Counted from the stretch's first letter, positions 11,991 to 24,839 are shown. The stretch is 64,000 bases of DNA from Hordeum vulgare subsp. vulgare (GCF_904849725.1 NC_058521.1:337946638-338010637), one strand, 5' to 3'. Made by a program: numbers and translations. Notes: generated by a model not told the origin, from the sequence alone.

Positions 11991-13635
11991 CGATACGGCT
12001 CCCAAGTATGAATAATCTATGAAGTATGCATCGCATATTTTCCTATGTCTACAATACTTTTATATGGTTTTGATGCACTTTATATGATATATTTATAACT
12101 TACCCAGACTTACGTTGCTTTCAACAGAATTACCGTGGTGTTATTCGTGTACAGAAAATAAAAATTCTCAGAATCGTCCGAAACTTTTTAATGATTTTTA
12201 TGGGAAAAACAAGAAATATTAGAGCAAAAAAACCACCCGAGGGGGCCACATGTGGCCCACAAGCCAACAGGGCATGTCCATCCCCGTGGGCACATCCTGA
12301 TAGCTTCTGGGGCCCACATGGCTCCGGCTAACGTGATTCCAATGTTGAAAAATCATTTAAATCCCAAAACCCTCAGAAATTAGGAGAGCACTTCCGCTAG
12401 GTCTCCGCAACTTTATATATCGAAGAAAAACCCATATGGAGACTTTCTAACACCTCGCTAGAGGGGAAATCATCTCTGGTGGCCATGTTCATCATCCTGG
12501 TAGAGGCCATGACAAGGAGGGATTAGTTCACCCTCGGGGCTGAGGGTATGTAGCAGTAGCTATACGTTTGATATCTCTCTCTCTCTCATACTCTTGAGAT
12601 GTCACGGTCTTGATTTATCATGGGCTTTGTTAATATAGTTGGATTCTATGGTATTTGTCCCTTGCCATCTTGATGTGATGAATTGAATCTTCCCCTTTGA
12701 TATTTTGTTAAGTTGGATTGAATACTTTGGGTTTGAGAACACTTGATGTATATCTTGCATGCGAATACCCGTAGTGACAATAGGGAATTCTATTTATTCA
12801 CTTGATATATGTTATGGCATCAACTTGCGGATTCCGATGACCTTGGGGATCCATGCATAGGGGTTGATTGCACGTTTTCATCTTACCTTTCCCCAAAGAA
12901 ATCTTGGGGTACTCTTTGAAGGTCTTTGTGATGGATTCAATATGATGAATCTGAAACTGTTTGATGCATGTCGAATAATTAAACCACGGATACTTGAGGT
13001 GACATTAGAGTATCTAGGTGACATTAAGGTTGATTGATATGTATCGTAGGTGTTATTCTCATATGAAATCTAGAGGATGTTTGTGACACCTATGGGAATA
13101 GTCGATTGATTGGAAGAATAGTTTTGATGTAGTTCACTGCTTACAACAACTTATTATGTTCTCCTCTAATAGGAACTTTGGATTGATTCTTTGTTGCATG
13201 TTGATGGATAACTATATGATTCTACTATGTTAGCATTTTGAGAGATTCCAGTAGTGAAAGTACGAACCCTAGGCCTCGTTTCTAAGCATTAATATATCGT
13301 TTTTATCCCTATTTACTACTTGTTACCTCGCTGTTTTCATTTATTTAGATTACAAAATTATATTTCTACTATCCATACTACACTTGACTCACCATTTCTT
13401 CGCTGAACTAGTGCACCTATACAATTTGCCATTGTATTGGGTGTTTTGGGGAAACAAGAGATTTCTTGAATTTGATTACGAGTTTGTTTGAGAGAGACCA
13501 TATTCAACCTACACCTCTCATATATTGATAAACCTTAGGTCATCCACTTGATGGAAATTTGATGTTGTCCTACAAGACTCTGCATTTGGAGGCCCAACAA
13601 CGTCTACAAGAGTAAAACTTGCGTAGTAGACATCT
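11991..13635 (+). mobile_element. Athila-like 5' LTR (diverged start)
   Basis: The start is degraded (CGATACGGCTCC for TGATACGTCTCC). The end is GTAGTAGACATCT (CATCA expected), followed by a primer-binding site. About 1645 bp. It contains the shared hairpin: TGTGGCCCACAAGCC at 12251-12265 and AGCTTCTGGGGCCCAC at 12302-12317. No matching 3' LTR is in the window; the element is cut off near 14954 by the hAT sequence. Confidence 0.65.
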
Positions 13636-13645
13636 AGCTCTTTTT

Positions 13646-13663
13646 TGGCGCTATTTCCCGGGA
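13646..13663 (+). promoter_or_regulatory. primer-binding site, Athila-like
   Basis: TGGCGCTATTTCCCGGGA lies 10 bp after the LTR end. It is a mutated form of the site TGGCGCCGTTGCCGGGGA, which I associate with tRNA-Asp priming in Athila-like elements. This makes the LTR at 11991-13635 a 5' LTR. Confidence 0.6.
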
Positions 13664-14954
13664 GGTGAGTTCTTGAAGGTATATCTTTAGATCTAGCAAT
13701 TAAATATTTTAGTTTCTTGTTTATCACTAGTTTGGTTATAAAATAATATTACAAAAAATTGAGTTTAGGTTGCCTCAATTTCTTCGTCTTTTTAATGTCT
13801 TTCGTGAAAATGATAGTTTGAAAAATTGTGCTCAATCGTTAGAGGAAGAATTTATAAAAAATCTTAATATAAAATCCTTGAATTATGAGAATGATAGAAA
13901 TTTTATTAGTATCAATTCCTTGAATATCCTGATGCTAATGATATGCAAAGCCACAAGCTTGGGGATGCTATGTTTAATGAAGATGATAGTTTTAGTCCCC
14001 CAAGTGTTATTGAGAAAATTTATTATGATAAAAGCAGGCCTCCTATTTATGATGATTATAGTAATGAAAGTTGGGTTGTAAGTTTGTCAACTCTAGGTAC
14101 TACCGATCCCACCAATTTATAGGGTGTTGAATCTTATCGAATAACGATGAAAGTGCATTTTGAGAGGTCTTGACTTTATTTACTGACGAGTCCACTATTT
14201 CGGAAGAGGTTCCAATCGATTATGACGAGACCATATATATGATGATAATGGTAATAACATGTATGCTATAAAGAGTAATAATAACCATGAAACTTGTCAT
14301 CATGATTTTAATTTGCAATCGGATTATGCAACTCAAGTATCACATGATAGTTATTTTGTTGAGTTTCCTCTCACTATTTGAATGAGAATAAAATTGCTTA
14401 CGTGGAGAGTGATAAATTTTCTATGCTCGTGCATCATGAAGATAATGATTTATGTGATAGTTATATTGTTGAATTCCTTCATGATGCTACTAAAAATTAT
14501 TATGGGGGAGGAACATATGTTTGTAGGCATTGGTATAATATCAAGTTTCCTCCTTATTTGTTCAAAGTTTTGAAGTTATGCTTTATTTTTCCTTCCTATG
14601 CTTGTTGATTCTTCCTTCCATAAATAGTTTGATCACAAAATCCCTATGAATAGGAAGTGGATTAGACTTAAATATGTTTTCCATGTCATTCAACATGCTA
14701 TCTTACATATTTCAAGTACAATTTTTATGTGAGCATCATTGAAATCATCATGCCTAGCTAAAAGGCATTAAAGCAAAGCGCTTTTTCGGAACCAACCCAA
14801 CACTTTTCCTTTCTGTTTGTGTGTGTTAACATGGTTAATCTACTATATTAATTATGTCTTGTGTCATTTATTTCAATAAGGTGCCAAGTAAAGCCTTTGG
14901 GATAGTGTGGATACATGCTTGTTTGATTATGTGCAAAACCAAGATGTTTATGTC
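13664..14954 (+). pseudogene. decayed leader/ORF of the Athila-like element
   Basis: From about 13770 to 14600 an acidic, Asp/Tyr-rich protein of the type found after the 5' LTR of Triticeae Athila-like elements can be followed through frameshifts and stops. Readable stretches include LCDSYIVEFLHDATKNYY around 14440-14500 and VSTL near 14080. The parallel frame at 13770-14081 is the same region shifted. It has no known domain, and no gag or polymerase domain follows. The sequence ends where the hAT terminal region begins. Confidence 0.5.
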
Positions 14955-15385
14955 GAGGGGTGGACCCAGGATTTGGGTATATGGGGGCCAAGCCTAGTAG
15001 TTAGAAAAAGAATCCAATGCAAAAGATAATTATAAAGAATAAGGATGAGAACTTGCACATCAATCTCATTAAAAATTTCAGTATGTCAAGAATTCAAAGA
15101 AATCAGCTAAGAAAGTAAATTAATTTTAATGTTGTTTGGCATCGTTTTTCTCTTCGTAGTTGCACAATTTTCAGTTTTATAAGTAATCGATTTAAAAAAC
15201 TAATTAATATTAATGGTGCAGCACCTATTATGTTCATAGTTGAGGAAATTTAGTTTGTGAAATTAGCTATACTGTACAGAGTCAACATAGGAAATTTTTG
15301 CATCAGAAATAGGGAATCGTACACGATAATTGCATCACGATAATTTCTATGACATGTACAAAATATGATTTTTTCATAGCATCAC

Positions 15386-15502
15386 AAATCAAGAAACAAA
15401 GCAAATAAAATCTGGTGTATAATTTCAATATACAAGATATTACTTCTTGGTAGTATCTTAAATCAAAAAATAAAGCAAATAAAATCTGATGTATAATTTC
15501 AA
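15386..15502. repeat. two direct copies of a 43-bp unit
   Basis: AAATCAAGAAACAAAGC (from 15386) and AAATCAAAAAATAAAGC (from 15460) begin two nearly identical units that continue through AAATAAAATCTG and end at 15427 and 15502. They lie in the subterminal region of the hAT element, where short repeats often bind transposase. That role is an inference. Confidence 0.6.
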
Positions 15503-15803
15503 CACTGAGATGAGAATTGAGAGAGATAAGAATAGTGTTAACCTGCTAGTTCGTTAGCTGAAGCAATAAGGTTGGTTGTGTCCCTAACTCGCTATATGAA
15601 TCATAACGTGAGTGGCAGAGTAGAGAGATCAGAGGAACATGGGCACACGGCGGCGTCTAATTTGACCAATGTACGTAGTAGACCTCATGACGCACTAGAG
15701 AACTAAGTTACACTACTCCAGGAGATAAGATCAGGGCTTCTTTGCTAATCTACACGGTGGTGGGATTTTATTATGGGCTTTTTTAATCCTTTTTAATGTG
15801 TAT

Positions 15804-16104
15804 TGTTAGATAAAACGAGATCAACGAGACACGAGAGACATAGATTTTTACGTGAAAACCCTTGCGGGAGAAAAACCACGGAGGCACGAAGGCGCAATCA
15901 CTATGAGGGAGGAGTATTACAAGCACGAGACGATAGACCGTCTTTAGGTGCGACTACATGGAGTATATGTGAGGGGCAATACATGAGGGTCCTTGGAGGA
16001 CAAGTAAACGAGTTGTACTCGTACACGTAGGTACCAACGCAAAGGCCCACACCGTTTGTACTACGTCTAGTCCAATACGGTAGAATTTGGATCACAATTT
16101 AACA
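15804..16104 (-). mobile_element. Copia 3' LTR (minus strand)
   Basis: On the minus strand it reads TGTTAAATTGTGATCC to TCTAACA and is preceded by a purine-rich tract (AAGGTGGAGAT, + strand about 16105-16116). It is the partner of 41817-42117, with the same length and many point differences. Confidence 0.9.
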
Positions 16105-16200
16105 ATCTCCACCTTGAGCGAAATTCCCTCCAGTAGTCGAAGAAAGTGACTAACTCCATCCAAATCAGCATAAACACCTTGTGCATCAAATTCCAAAGGA

Positions 16201-19200
16201 CTAGTGAGAAATGCCAACTAAGCCTGAGCAAAGCTCAAACTTATTGGTAGGAACTGACTTTGTCATGATATCGGCTGGATTACCATGAGTACTTATCTTG
16301 CATACCTTCAAATCACCTTTAGCAACAACATGTCGAATATAGTGAAATCTAACATCAATGTGTTTTGTTCTCTCATGATACATTATATTGGATTCTTTGT
16401 AAGATATATAGCACTTTGACTGTCAAAAAATATGGTAGGGAAAGATGAATCTCCACAAAGCTCAGTATACAAACCTATCAACCAGATAGCTTATTTGCAT
16501 GCCTCAGAAATAGCCATATACTCGGCATCAGTAGTGGAACAAGCCATAATAGACTGCAAAATTGCTCTCCAACTCACAGCACAACCACCAATGGTGAAAA
16601 CATAACCTGTGAGTGATCTTCTCTTATCCAAATCACGAGCAAAATAAGAATCAACAAAACCAACAAGTCCATCTCCAGTTTTTCCAAACTGTAAATAAGC
16701 ATTAGAAGTACCTCGCATGTATCTGAAAATCCACTAAACTGCTTTCCAATGCTCTTTTCCAGGATTATCCATGTATCTACTAACAACACTCGGTGCATAA
16801 GATAAATCCGGATGAGAACAAACCATGGCATACATAAGTGAATCAACTGCACTCAAATAGGGAACTCTAGACATGTACTCAATATCTGCATGTGCATCAG
16901 GACATAAGGTTGATGATAATTTCAAGTGTGCAGCTAACGGAGTACTTACTGGTTTGCATTATGCATATTAAAACGAGAAGAACTTTATCAATATATCCCT
17001 TCTGACTGAGATATAATTTTCCAGATGGTCTATCTCTGGATATTTCCATGCCAAGTATTTTCTTTGCCGCACCCAAATCCTTCATCTCAAATTCATTACT
17101 CAATTGCTCTTTAGTTCATCAATCTCTGACATGCTCTTTGCAGCAATTAACATATCATCAACATAAAGAGCAAATAAATGGTTGAACCATTAACAGTTTT
17201 CAAATAAACACAGTTGTCATAACTAGACCGTTTGAAACCCTCAGAGAGCATAAAGGTGGCAAATCTCTTGTACCACTGTCGACGGGATTGCTTCAATCCA
17301 TAAAGAGATCTCTTTAACTTACACACAAGCTTTTCTTTTCCAGGAATAACAAAACCTTCAGGTTGTTCCATATAAATATCCTCTTCTAATTCTCCATGTA
17401 AGAATGTAGTTTTAACATCCAATTGTTCAAGCTCAAAATCATTCATGGCAGCAATACTAAGTAAAGTGCGAATAGAGCTATGCTTCACAACAGGAGAAAA
17501 GACTTTGGTATAGTCAATACCTAGAATCTGGCTATAACCTTTAGCAACCAACCTTGCTTTATATCTTGTCTCATCATTAGGACAAACACCTTCCTTTATT
17601 TTGAAAACCCACTTGCTACGAATAGGTTTCTTATCTCTAGGTAATCTTACTAAATCCCAAGTGCTATTCTTTTCAAGTGATTCCATCTCATCATGCATAG
17701 CAGTCATCCACTTATTACTATCACCAGAAATAATAGCCTCGGAATATGAAGAAGGCTCACCATTACCTTCAATTTATTCTGCAAGAGATAAAGCAAAATA
17801 AACAATATTGCACTCCTCAATTAACCTTTCAGGTGCAATAATACCCCGCCTAACTCTGTCACGTGCGAGATTCCAACCGAGTGGAACAATAGGCTAATTT
17901 GGAGTGACATGTTCATCATCAAAAACGGGTTCATCATGTGCATCAACATTTTCCTTCTCATAAGTATCACCTGAATCGATAACATGCTCCACCTGAATAG
18001 TAGGCTATTGAACAGTAGGTTGTTGTTCACTCTCAATAGGAACATTAGTAGATGCAACATCATGTAACATAGCAGATTCATTAAATATAACGTTTTTGCT
18101 AATAAAAATCTTTTGTGTTTTAGGATTCCACAGTTTAGAACCTTTAACACCAGATTTATAACCAAGAAAGATGCACTTAACAGTCCTAGGCTTTAACTTT
18201 CCATTATCAACATGAGCATAAGCAGTGCAACCAAAAACTCTCAATTGTGAATAATCAGCAGGTGAACCAGACCATACCTCAATTGAAGTTTTCTTATTAA
18301 GAGCAATAGATGGTGAACGGTTAATGAGATAACAAGCAGTGGAAGCGGCCTCGGCCCAAAAACGCCTATGCAAACCTTCATTGGACAACATGCAACGTGC
18401 TCTGCAAATAATAGTCATGTTCATACGCTCAGCAACACCGTTTTGTTCACGAATATAAGGAATGGTGTGGTGTCTGATAATGCCTTCAGACTAGCAATAA
18501 TTCTGAAATTGCTTATAACAGAATTCCATACCATTATCAGTGCGAAGTATTTTTACCTTCTTTTCAGTTTGTCTCTCAATCATAATCTTCCACTCCTTAA
18601 AAGCTGAGAAATCTTGCCATTTATGCTTCAAGAAATAAGGCCAAACCTTTCTCGAACAATCATCAATAATAGTCAACATGTAACTAGCACCACCTAGTGA
18701 ATTTTTGCGAGATGGTTCCCATAAATCGAAATGGACATAATCAAGAATACCTTTAGTTGTATGAGTCGAAGTGTTGAACTTCACCTTTTTGTGCTTGCTC
18801 AAGATACAATGCTCACAAAATTTCAATGTACCAGTTTGATATCCTTTAAGAAGACCTCTCTTATTTAACTCTTCCAAACCAAGTAAACTCATATCTCCAA
18901 GATGCATATGCCAAAGGTTAGAAGCATCACAATGAGAATTCTTTGAAATAACTGGAGTAGCGTTACCTAAAACGGTAGAACCTCGAAGGTAATAAACACC
19001 ATTGGTAGAACTTAAGTCACCGTTCATCACAATAAGAGAACCTTTGGTGACCTTCAAAAAACTATCTCCACGTGAATACTTGTAGTCCTTTGCATCAAGG
19101 GCACTCACAGAGATAAGATTTCTCTTCATCTTCGGAATATACCGAACATTTGTCAAAGTTCTGATTGTGCCATCAAACATCTTGATTTGAATGGAACCTA

Positions 19201-19207
19201 TGACTTC
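16201..19207 (-). pseudogene. Copia polyprotein, integrase-RT-RNase H part
   Basis: This is the C-terminal two thirds of the Copia polyprotein. The integrase zinc finger shows LWHMHLGD then CEHC (about 18815-18905). The catalytic integrase residues lie in HFDLW, RTDNGMEF and NGVAERMN, with an in-frame stop near 18491 between the last two. Reverse transcriptase (17147-17707) shows RSKWVFKIK, KARLVAKGY and LDVKTTFLHGEL. The YVDD box is lost to a frameshift near 17150. RNase H motifs follow (VDSYFARD, TTDAEYMAI at 16491-16718), and the protein ends with NPADIMTK near 16230. At least four frame breaks are visible. The upstream part of the gene continues at 39443. Confidence 0.85.
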
Positions 19208-20068
19208 TATCGGTGAAGGATCAACACCTATGGGGGCCTCAACGGTCCCCTTTTTGCTGATTTGACGGGGAGAGGGGTCGCGGCAAGAGCAGAAGCAACA
19301 GCCAGGGACCGGCAAGATCTTTTTACCCAGGTTCAGGCCGCGTGATGCGTAAAACCCTACTCCTGCATGTGTTTAGTTATTCGTTTTGAGTTATTGTTGA
19401 TCTGTCCCTTTTTACAGCCTTTCGATTGGTCAAAAAGCCAAAACTCCCTACTACTGACCCTCGGGCCTCCTTTTATAGGCGAAGGGGTCACCACAGTGGT
19501 TCTGTGGGTGAACGGTGGGTTCACGAGTGAAACAGCACCGACCGACAGTTACAGTGTTACTGCCTTGTTAGCGGTGCATTAAATGCTTCGATAGACTTCC
19601 CTGACCTCGTTAGGGGGGTTGGACACGTACCCACACATGGCAACTCATGGGTGTTGCGCTCGCGTGCGGGAGGACACGTGGCTCATGCATCATCAGTGGA
19701 GGCGTTCGCAGGTCGTGAGGGCGCCCTCGGCCCGTGCCTCTCCTCGGTCCTTCTCTTCCTTCCGAACAGGGTTACCTTGGCGGGGGTCTTCCTGTTCTTC
19801 TCGGCAGGGAGGTGATGGCCTGCCGAGGCCTTGTCAATCTTCCCGTCAAGGGTGGCTTGCCGGGGCTCAGTCCTTCTTCCTCGACGGAAGGGTATCGTCG
19901 TGGCATTGTCTATCTCCTCGGCAGGGAGCTCCTCCCGGGGTCTCTTCTTCCTTCCCAGCAAGCGAGTGCTTGCCGGGGCTTGCAATCAACACTTGGTGGC
20001 TTGTGAGTCTTGCTTTTTCCCTAAGCCCCAGCGACGCGCCTTGCCGCTGTGGAGGGGTTGTCGGTGTC

Positions 20069-21810
20069 TGATACGTCTCCATCGTATCTACTTTTCCAAA
20101 CTCTTTTGCCCTTGTTTTGGACTCTAATTTGCATGATTTGAATGGAACTAACCTGGACTAACGCTGTTTTCAGCAGAATTGCCTTGGTGTTATTTTTGTG
20201 CAGAAATCAAAGTTCTCCAAACGTCCTGAAAATTTACGGGGAGCAATTTTGGAAAATATGAAAAATATCTGCGCCAAGTTCCACCTGAGGGGGTGGGCCA
20301 GTGGGCCACAAGCCCTGGCTCCGCCACCATCTCCCCTGGTGGCGGTGGGCAGGCTTGTGGGGCCCACACGGCTCTGCCGTCCCCAACCTTAGGTCTATAA
20401 GTTCCCTTTCGTCCCAGAAAAAATAAAAAGAGAAGTTTTCATCGCGTTTACAATACGGAGCCGCCGCCACCACCTTTTCTTCATCGGGAGGGCAGATCTG
20501 GAGTCCATCTTGGGCTCCGGAGAGGGGAAATCGTCGCCATCGTCATCATCAACCTTCTTCCCTCTCCAATTCCATGAAGTTCTTCGTCATTCGTGTGTAA
20601 TCTATTCGTAGGCTCTCTGGGCGGTGATGAGTAGGATGAGATCTATCATGTAATCGAGTTAGTTTTCATGGGGATTGATCCCTAGTATCCACTATGTTTT
20701 GAGATTGATGTTGCTACTACTTTGCCATGCTTAATACTTGTCACTAGGGCCCGAGTGCCATGATTTCAGATCTGAAATTATTATGTTGTCACCAATATAT
20801 GTGTGTTTTAGATCCAATCTTGCAAGTTGTAGTTACCTACTATGTGTTATGATCCGGCAACCCCGGAGTGACAATAACCGGAACCACTCCCGGTGATGAC
20901 CATAGTTTGAGGAATTCATGTGTTCACCAAGTGCTAATGCGTTGATCCGGTTCTTTATTAAAAGGGAACCTTAATATCCCGTAGTTTCCTTTTGGACCCC
21001 GCTGCCACGGGAGGGATGGACAATAGATGTCATGCAAGTTCTCTTCCCTAAGCACGTATGACGACACACGGAATGCATGCCTACATCACATTGACGAACG
21101 GGAGCTAGCCACCTATCTCTCCGTGTTATAACTGTTGCATGATGAATATCATCCAAACAAATCATCGACCCATTGCCTACGAGTTTGTCATACTGCTGTT
21201 GTTACTTGTTTTGCTCTGCTGCTGTTACTACTGTTGCTGCTGATGTTACTTGTCTTGCTCTGCTGCTGTTACTACTGTTGCTACTGCTGTTACTTGTCTT
21301 GCTCTGCTGCTACTGTTGCTACTACTGTCGCTTGCTACTGTTGCTTGTTGCTACTGTTGTCGCTACTGCTTTTCCTTGCCGCTGCTATTGCTCGTTACAC
21401 TGCTGCTACCTGCTACAATTTTTGTTCGCTGGTCATTGACGGGAACTGACAACTTCCGTCAACGAGGCAACTTGGCGGCATTGATACAATCGTTAGAAAT
21501 AGTCTGCCGTGTCAACAGATCGTTTCTGACACCGTTGTTATCATACTACTTTGTTGTTACTACTTTGCTTGCAAATACTAATCTTTCACGTGTGGTTGAA
21601 TCTGACGCATTCAGCTGCTAATACTTGAGAGTATCCTCTCACCTCCTGTGTGGCTAACCAACAAGTTTGGGTCGAATACTCTACCCTCGAAAACTGTTAC
21701 GATCCCACGCGTTGGTGGGCCGTCAACAACATTCTTCTAGTTTCGATTGCCGGAGAGTGCTAGCAGCATTCTTCTGGTGCTGTTGCAAACGGGAAGAATA
21801 GTTGACATCA
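20069..21810 (+). mobile_element. 5' LTR of the complete Athila-like element
   Basis: It starts TGATACGTCTCC and ends GTTGACATCA. It contains the shared hairpin (GTGGGCCACAAGCC at 20301-20314, GGCTTGTGGGGCCCAC at 20352-20367). A TATA-like CTATAAG follows at about 20395-20401, with the leader downstream. A (CTG/CTA/GTT)-rich low-complexity tract lies at about 21180-21420. Confidence 0.9.
21180..21420 (+). repeat. trinucleotide-like low-complexity tract in the LTR
   Basis: Irregular repeats of CTGCTGTTACTACTGTTGCTA fill this part of the LTR, and 29480-29715 carries the same in the 3' LTR. They produce Leu/Cys-rich frames in three phases that are not genes. Confidence 0.8.
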
Positions 21811-21820
21811 AGCATTTTTC

Positions 21821-21838
21821 TGGCACCATTGCCGGGGA
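21821..21838 (+). promoter_or_regulatory. primer-binding site
   Basis: TGGCACCATTGCCGGGGA lies ten bases after the LTR end. It is a two-base variant of the site TGGCGCCGTTGCCGGGGA used by Athila-like elements. Confidence 0.75.
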
Positions 21839-21888
21839 GGTATTGCTATATTCTCTGAGTCACTTTGGATTTATATCTGCTGATCACT

Positions 21889-24642
21889 ATGAAGAATCTG
21901 AAGGATCCGAAGACCAAAGTCTTGCCCTCAACTACGAGGGGAGGTAAGGAATTGCCATCTAGCTCTGCACTTGATTCACCTTCAGTTATGAGTAAGTTTG
22001 CGACATCACCTCCTGCTCGAAATCTTGATATGTCTCGTGTGCTTGATGATGCTAGAGATGCTATTTTGCCTGATGATGCTATGCTTGCTACTATGCCCGA
22101 TGCTGCTTTGCCTGATGATGATAGAGATGCTATGCTTGATACTACTTTGCCTCATGTTCCACTAGGAGTGTTCCTTGATGCTCATATTGCTAGAATTACT
22201 GCCAATGCTCGTGATGCTTCTCATACTGCCGATACTATTGAGATAGAACCTGCTTTTGCTCCTGCTAGATCTAGCTCTCCTAGATATGAATTGCCTGATA
22301 TACCTAAGGGTAACGTTATGGATGGAGAGATTGCTGAGGATTTTCTTGCGTGTAAGGATGCCTATGACGCTGAGAAATTACTTCTCAAGTGGAAGGAAAA
22401 ATCTCGGGAAGCTAGCATGAAATACGACCCGAAGTTTGCCACTTCACCTATCTTTATCACCGATAAGGATTATGAATTCTCTGTCGAACCTGAGATAATC
22501 TCTCTAGTCGAGTCTGAGACGGTCGTAGCCCATCTTGCCAAACTACACGATATAGCCACCCTTTTCCCGAATGAGGAGAAGATCCGTCACTACTATATCC
22601 TTAAGCTATTTCCTTTCTCTCTAAAGGATGACGCTAAAGCCTGGTTCACCTCTCTTGCTCCTGGATGTGTGAGTAGTCCCCAGGAGATGGTCTATTACTT
22701 CTGTGAGAAATATTTCCCTGCCCATAAGAAGCAAGCTTCCTTGCAGGAAATATACAACTTTGCTCAACTCCAAGAAGAGAGTCTTCCACAAGCTTGGGGG
22801 AGGCTCGTCCAGCTACAGAATGCTTTGCCTGATCACCCTCTTAAGAACAACGAGATACTTGATATCCTCTATAATGGACTTACCGATGCCTATAGAGACC
22901 ACCTAGATAGTTGTGCCGGTTGTGTTTTTAGGGAACGAACTGTAGAACAAGCTGAGACTCTACTTAATAACATCTTGATCAACGATAATGCTTCGACTAT
23001 TCCCGAACCACCTCCTAAGCCAACTCCTAAGAAAAGAGGTATTCTATTCCTCAGTCCCGAAGATATGCAAGAAGCCAAGAAATCTATGCAAGAGAAAGGC
23101 ATTAAATCTGAAGATGTCAAAAATCTACCACCTATCGAAGAGATCCATGGTCTCGATAACCCGATACAGGTAGTAGAAGTGAATTCTCTGCGTAGGTTTG
23201 ATGAGAGTGATATTCCTTTTGATAAACCTGCTAGCCTATGCTTTGATGAATTTGACAACTTTGTTACCAAACAACAGAGTTTCAATGATTATGTTAGCAG
23301 ACATTTGGAACAAAGTACTCATATGCTTAGCCATTTAAGTGCTTGTGTAGATAGAAATGTCAATGATCTGAAGCTTCTGAGTAAACATGCCTCAATGATT
23401 ACTACTGAGGTAGAAAAAGTACTTAAAGCTCAGAATGACTTGCTCAATGAATTAAATGACGACTCTGTCAGAGTCATTACTAGAGGAGGCAAAATGACTC
23501 AGGAACCTTTGTATCCTGAAGGTCATCCTAAGAGAATTGATCAAGATTCTCAAGGAATCAATGTTGATACACCTAGTCATCCTAAGGAGAAGAAGAAGGA
23601 TGATAGAAACCTAGACGCCAGTTCACCAAATACTATCACACCTGAAGAACCTAATGATATTTCTGCGTCTGATGCAGAAACACAATCTGGTGATGAACAT
23701 GAACCTGGTGACAATATGGATAGTGATGTTCATAATAATGCTCAACCTAGCAATGATGAGGATGTGGAGATTGAACCTACGATTAATCCTGATAACCCAC
23801 AACCTAAGAAATACGACAAGAATGACTTCACTGCTAGGAGGCATGGTAAAGAAAGGGAGCCATGGGTTCAGAGACCTATGCCCTTTCCTCCTAAGCCATC
23901 CAAGAAAAAGGATGATGAGGATTTTGAGTGCTTCGTTGAGATGATAAGACCCATCTTTCTGCAGATGCGGTTAACTGATATGCTCAAGAGTTCTCCGTCT
24001 GCCAAGTACATGAAAGATATCGTGACTAATAAACGGAAGATACCAGATCTTGAGATCTCCACCATGCTTGCCAACTACACTTTTAAAGGTGGAACTCCTA
24101 AGAAACTTGGTGATCGTGGAGTGCCCACTATACCTTGCTCTATTAAAGGAAACTACGTAAGAACTGCCTTATGTGACCTTGGAGCCGATGTTAGTGTTAT
24201 GCCGCTTTCTATTTATTGTAGACTTGAATTGGATAAGTTGACACCCACTGAAATTTCTCTGCAAATGGACGACAAATCAACTGCTTTCCCTATCGGCATT
24301 TGCGAGGATGTGCCTATTGTGGTTGCTAACACCACTATCTTAACAGACTTTGTTATCTTGGATATTCCCGAGGACGATGCCATGGCTGTCATCCTCGGAA
24401 GACCCTTTTTAAACACTTCAGGGGCTGTTATAGATTGCAACAAAGGCAATGTCACTTTCCATGTCAACGGTAATGAGCACACCGTGCACTTTCCGAATAA
24501 ACGATATCAAGTACATTGCATAAATGCTATCGAAAAGACTTCATCGATTCTTATTGGGAGCTTTGAATGCCCTATTCCTCATGTTAAGATGAAGTATGAT
24601 TTGCTTGCTGGGGAGATACATATCCCCATTGAGGTGACTTAG
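21889..24642 (+). CDS. gag-protease polyprotein of the Athila-like element
   Basis: Uninterrupted ORF of 917 codons. I chose the ATG at 21889 because the equivalent element at 49481 starts with the same MxNLKD sequence at 50959. The acidic N-terminal third precedes a retrotransposon gag core (about residues 230-360): YYILKLFPFSLKDDAKAWF, then YFCEKYFPAHKK and QAWGRL. The C-terminal part carries a retropepsin-like aspartic protease with CDLGADVSVMPLSIY (from residue 762; DLGA replaces the usual DSGA/DTGA, as common in this clade) and the flap and second motif VILGRPFL. I see no CCHC zinc knuckle. The product would assemble particles and cleave itself. No polymerase follows, so reverse transcription must be supplied in trans. 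Confidence 0.85.
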   Translation: MKNLKDPKTKVLPSTTRGGKELPSSSALDSPSVMSKFATSPPARNLDMSRVLDDARDAILPDDAMLATMPDAALPDDDRDAMLDTTLPHVPLGVFLDAHIARITANARDASHTADTIEIEPAFAPARSSSPRYELPDIPKGNVMDGEIAEDFLACKDAYDAEKLLLKWKEKSREASMKYDPKFATSPIFITDKDYEFSVEPEIISLVESETVVAHLAKLHDIATLFPNEEKIRHYYILKLFPFSLKDDAKAWFTSLAPGCVSSPQEMVYYFCEKYFPAHKKQASLQEIYNFAQLQEESLPQAWGRLVQLQNALPDHPLKNNEILDILYNGLTDAYRDHLDSCAGCVFRERTVEQAETLLNNILINDNASTIPEPPPKPTPKKRGILFLSPEDMQEAKKSMQEKGIKSEDVKNLPPIEEIHGLDNPIQVVEVNSLRRFDESDIPFDKPASLCFDEFDNFVTKQQSFNDYVSRHLEQSTHMLSHLSACVDRNVNDLKLLSKHASMITTEVEKVLKAQNDLLNELNDDSVRVITRGGKMTQEPLYPEGHPKRIDQDSQGINVDTPSHPKEKKKDDRNLDASSPNTITPEEPNDISASDAETQSGDEHEPGDNMDSDVHNNAQPSNDEDVEIEPTINPDNPQPKKYDKNDFTARRHGKEREPWVQRPMPFPPKPSKKKDDEDFECFVEMIRPIFLQMRLTDMLKSSPSAKYMKDIVTNKRKIPDLEISTMLANYTFKGGTPKKLGDRGVPTIPCSIKGNYVRTALCDLGADVSVMPLSIYCRLELDKLTPTEISLQMDDKSTAFPIGICEDVPIVVANTTILTDFVILDIPEDDAMAVILGRPFLNTSGAVIDCNKGNVTFHVNGNEHTVHFPNKRYQVHCINAIEKTSSILIGSFECPIPHVKMKYDLLAGEIHIPIEVT

Positions 24643-24839
24643 TGGCTATTAGAAAATTCTCCGTTCTCTCTTGAGATTCGAGAAGGTTTTGTCATGAGGA
24701 CTTGATCAACCCCATTGACGGATTTCTTTCGATGACCATGAAACGGATGAATCAAAGAGTCACATACCTCTGTTTTAAGCTTTCATTTTCTTTTGCTTCG
24801 AAGAAAAATGATAGAATTAGTTTAGTTTTTCCTGTTTTA

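Noticed and set aside
19619..20071. Frames in the X LTR (also 39035-39492)
   Set aside because: Both copies lie in LTR DNA and the frames differ between the copies.
21135..21621. Leu/Cys-rich frames in the Athila-like LTR (also 29435-29923)
   Set aside because: They come from a trinucleotide-like tract, are open in all phases and lie in LTR sequence.
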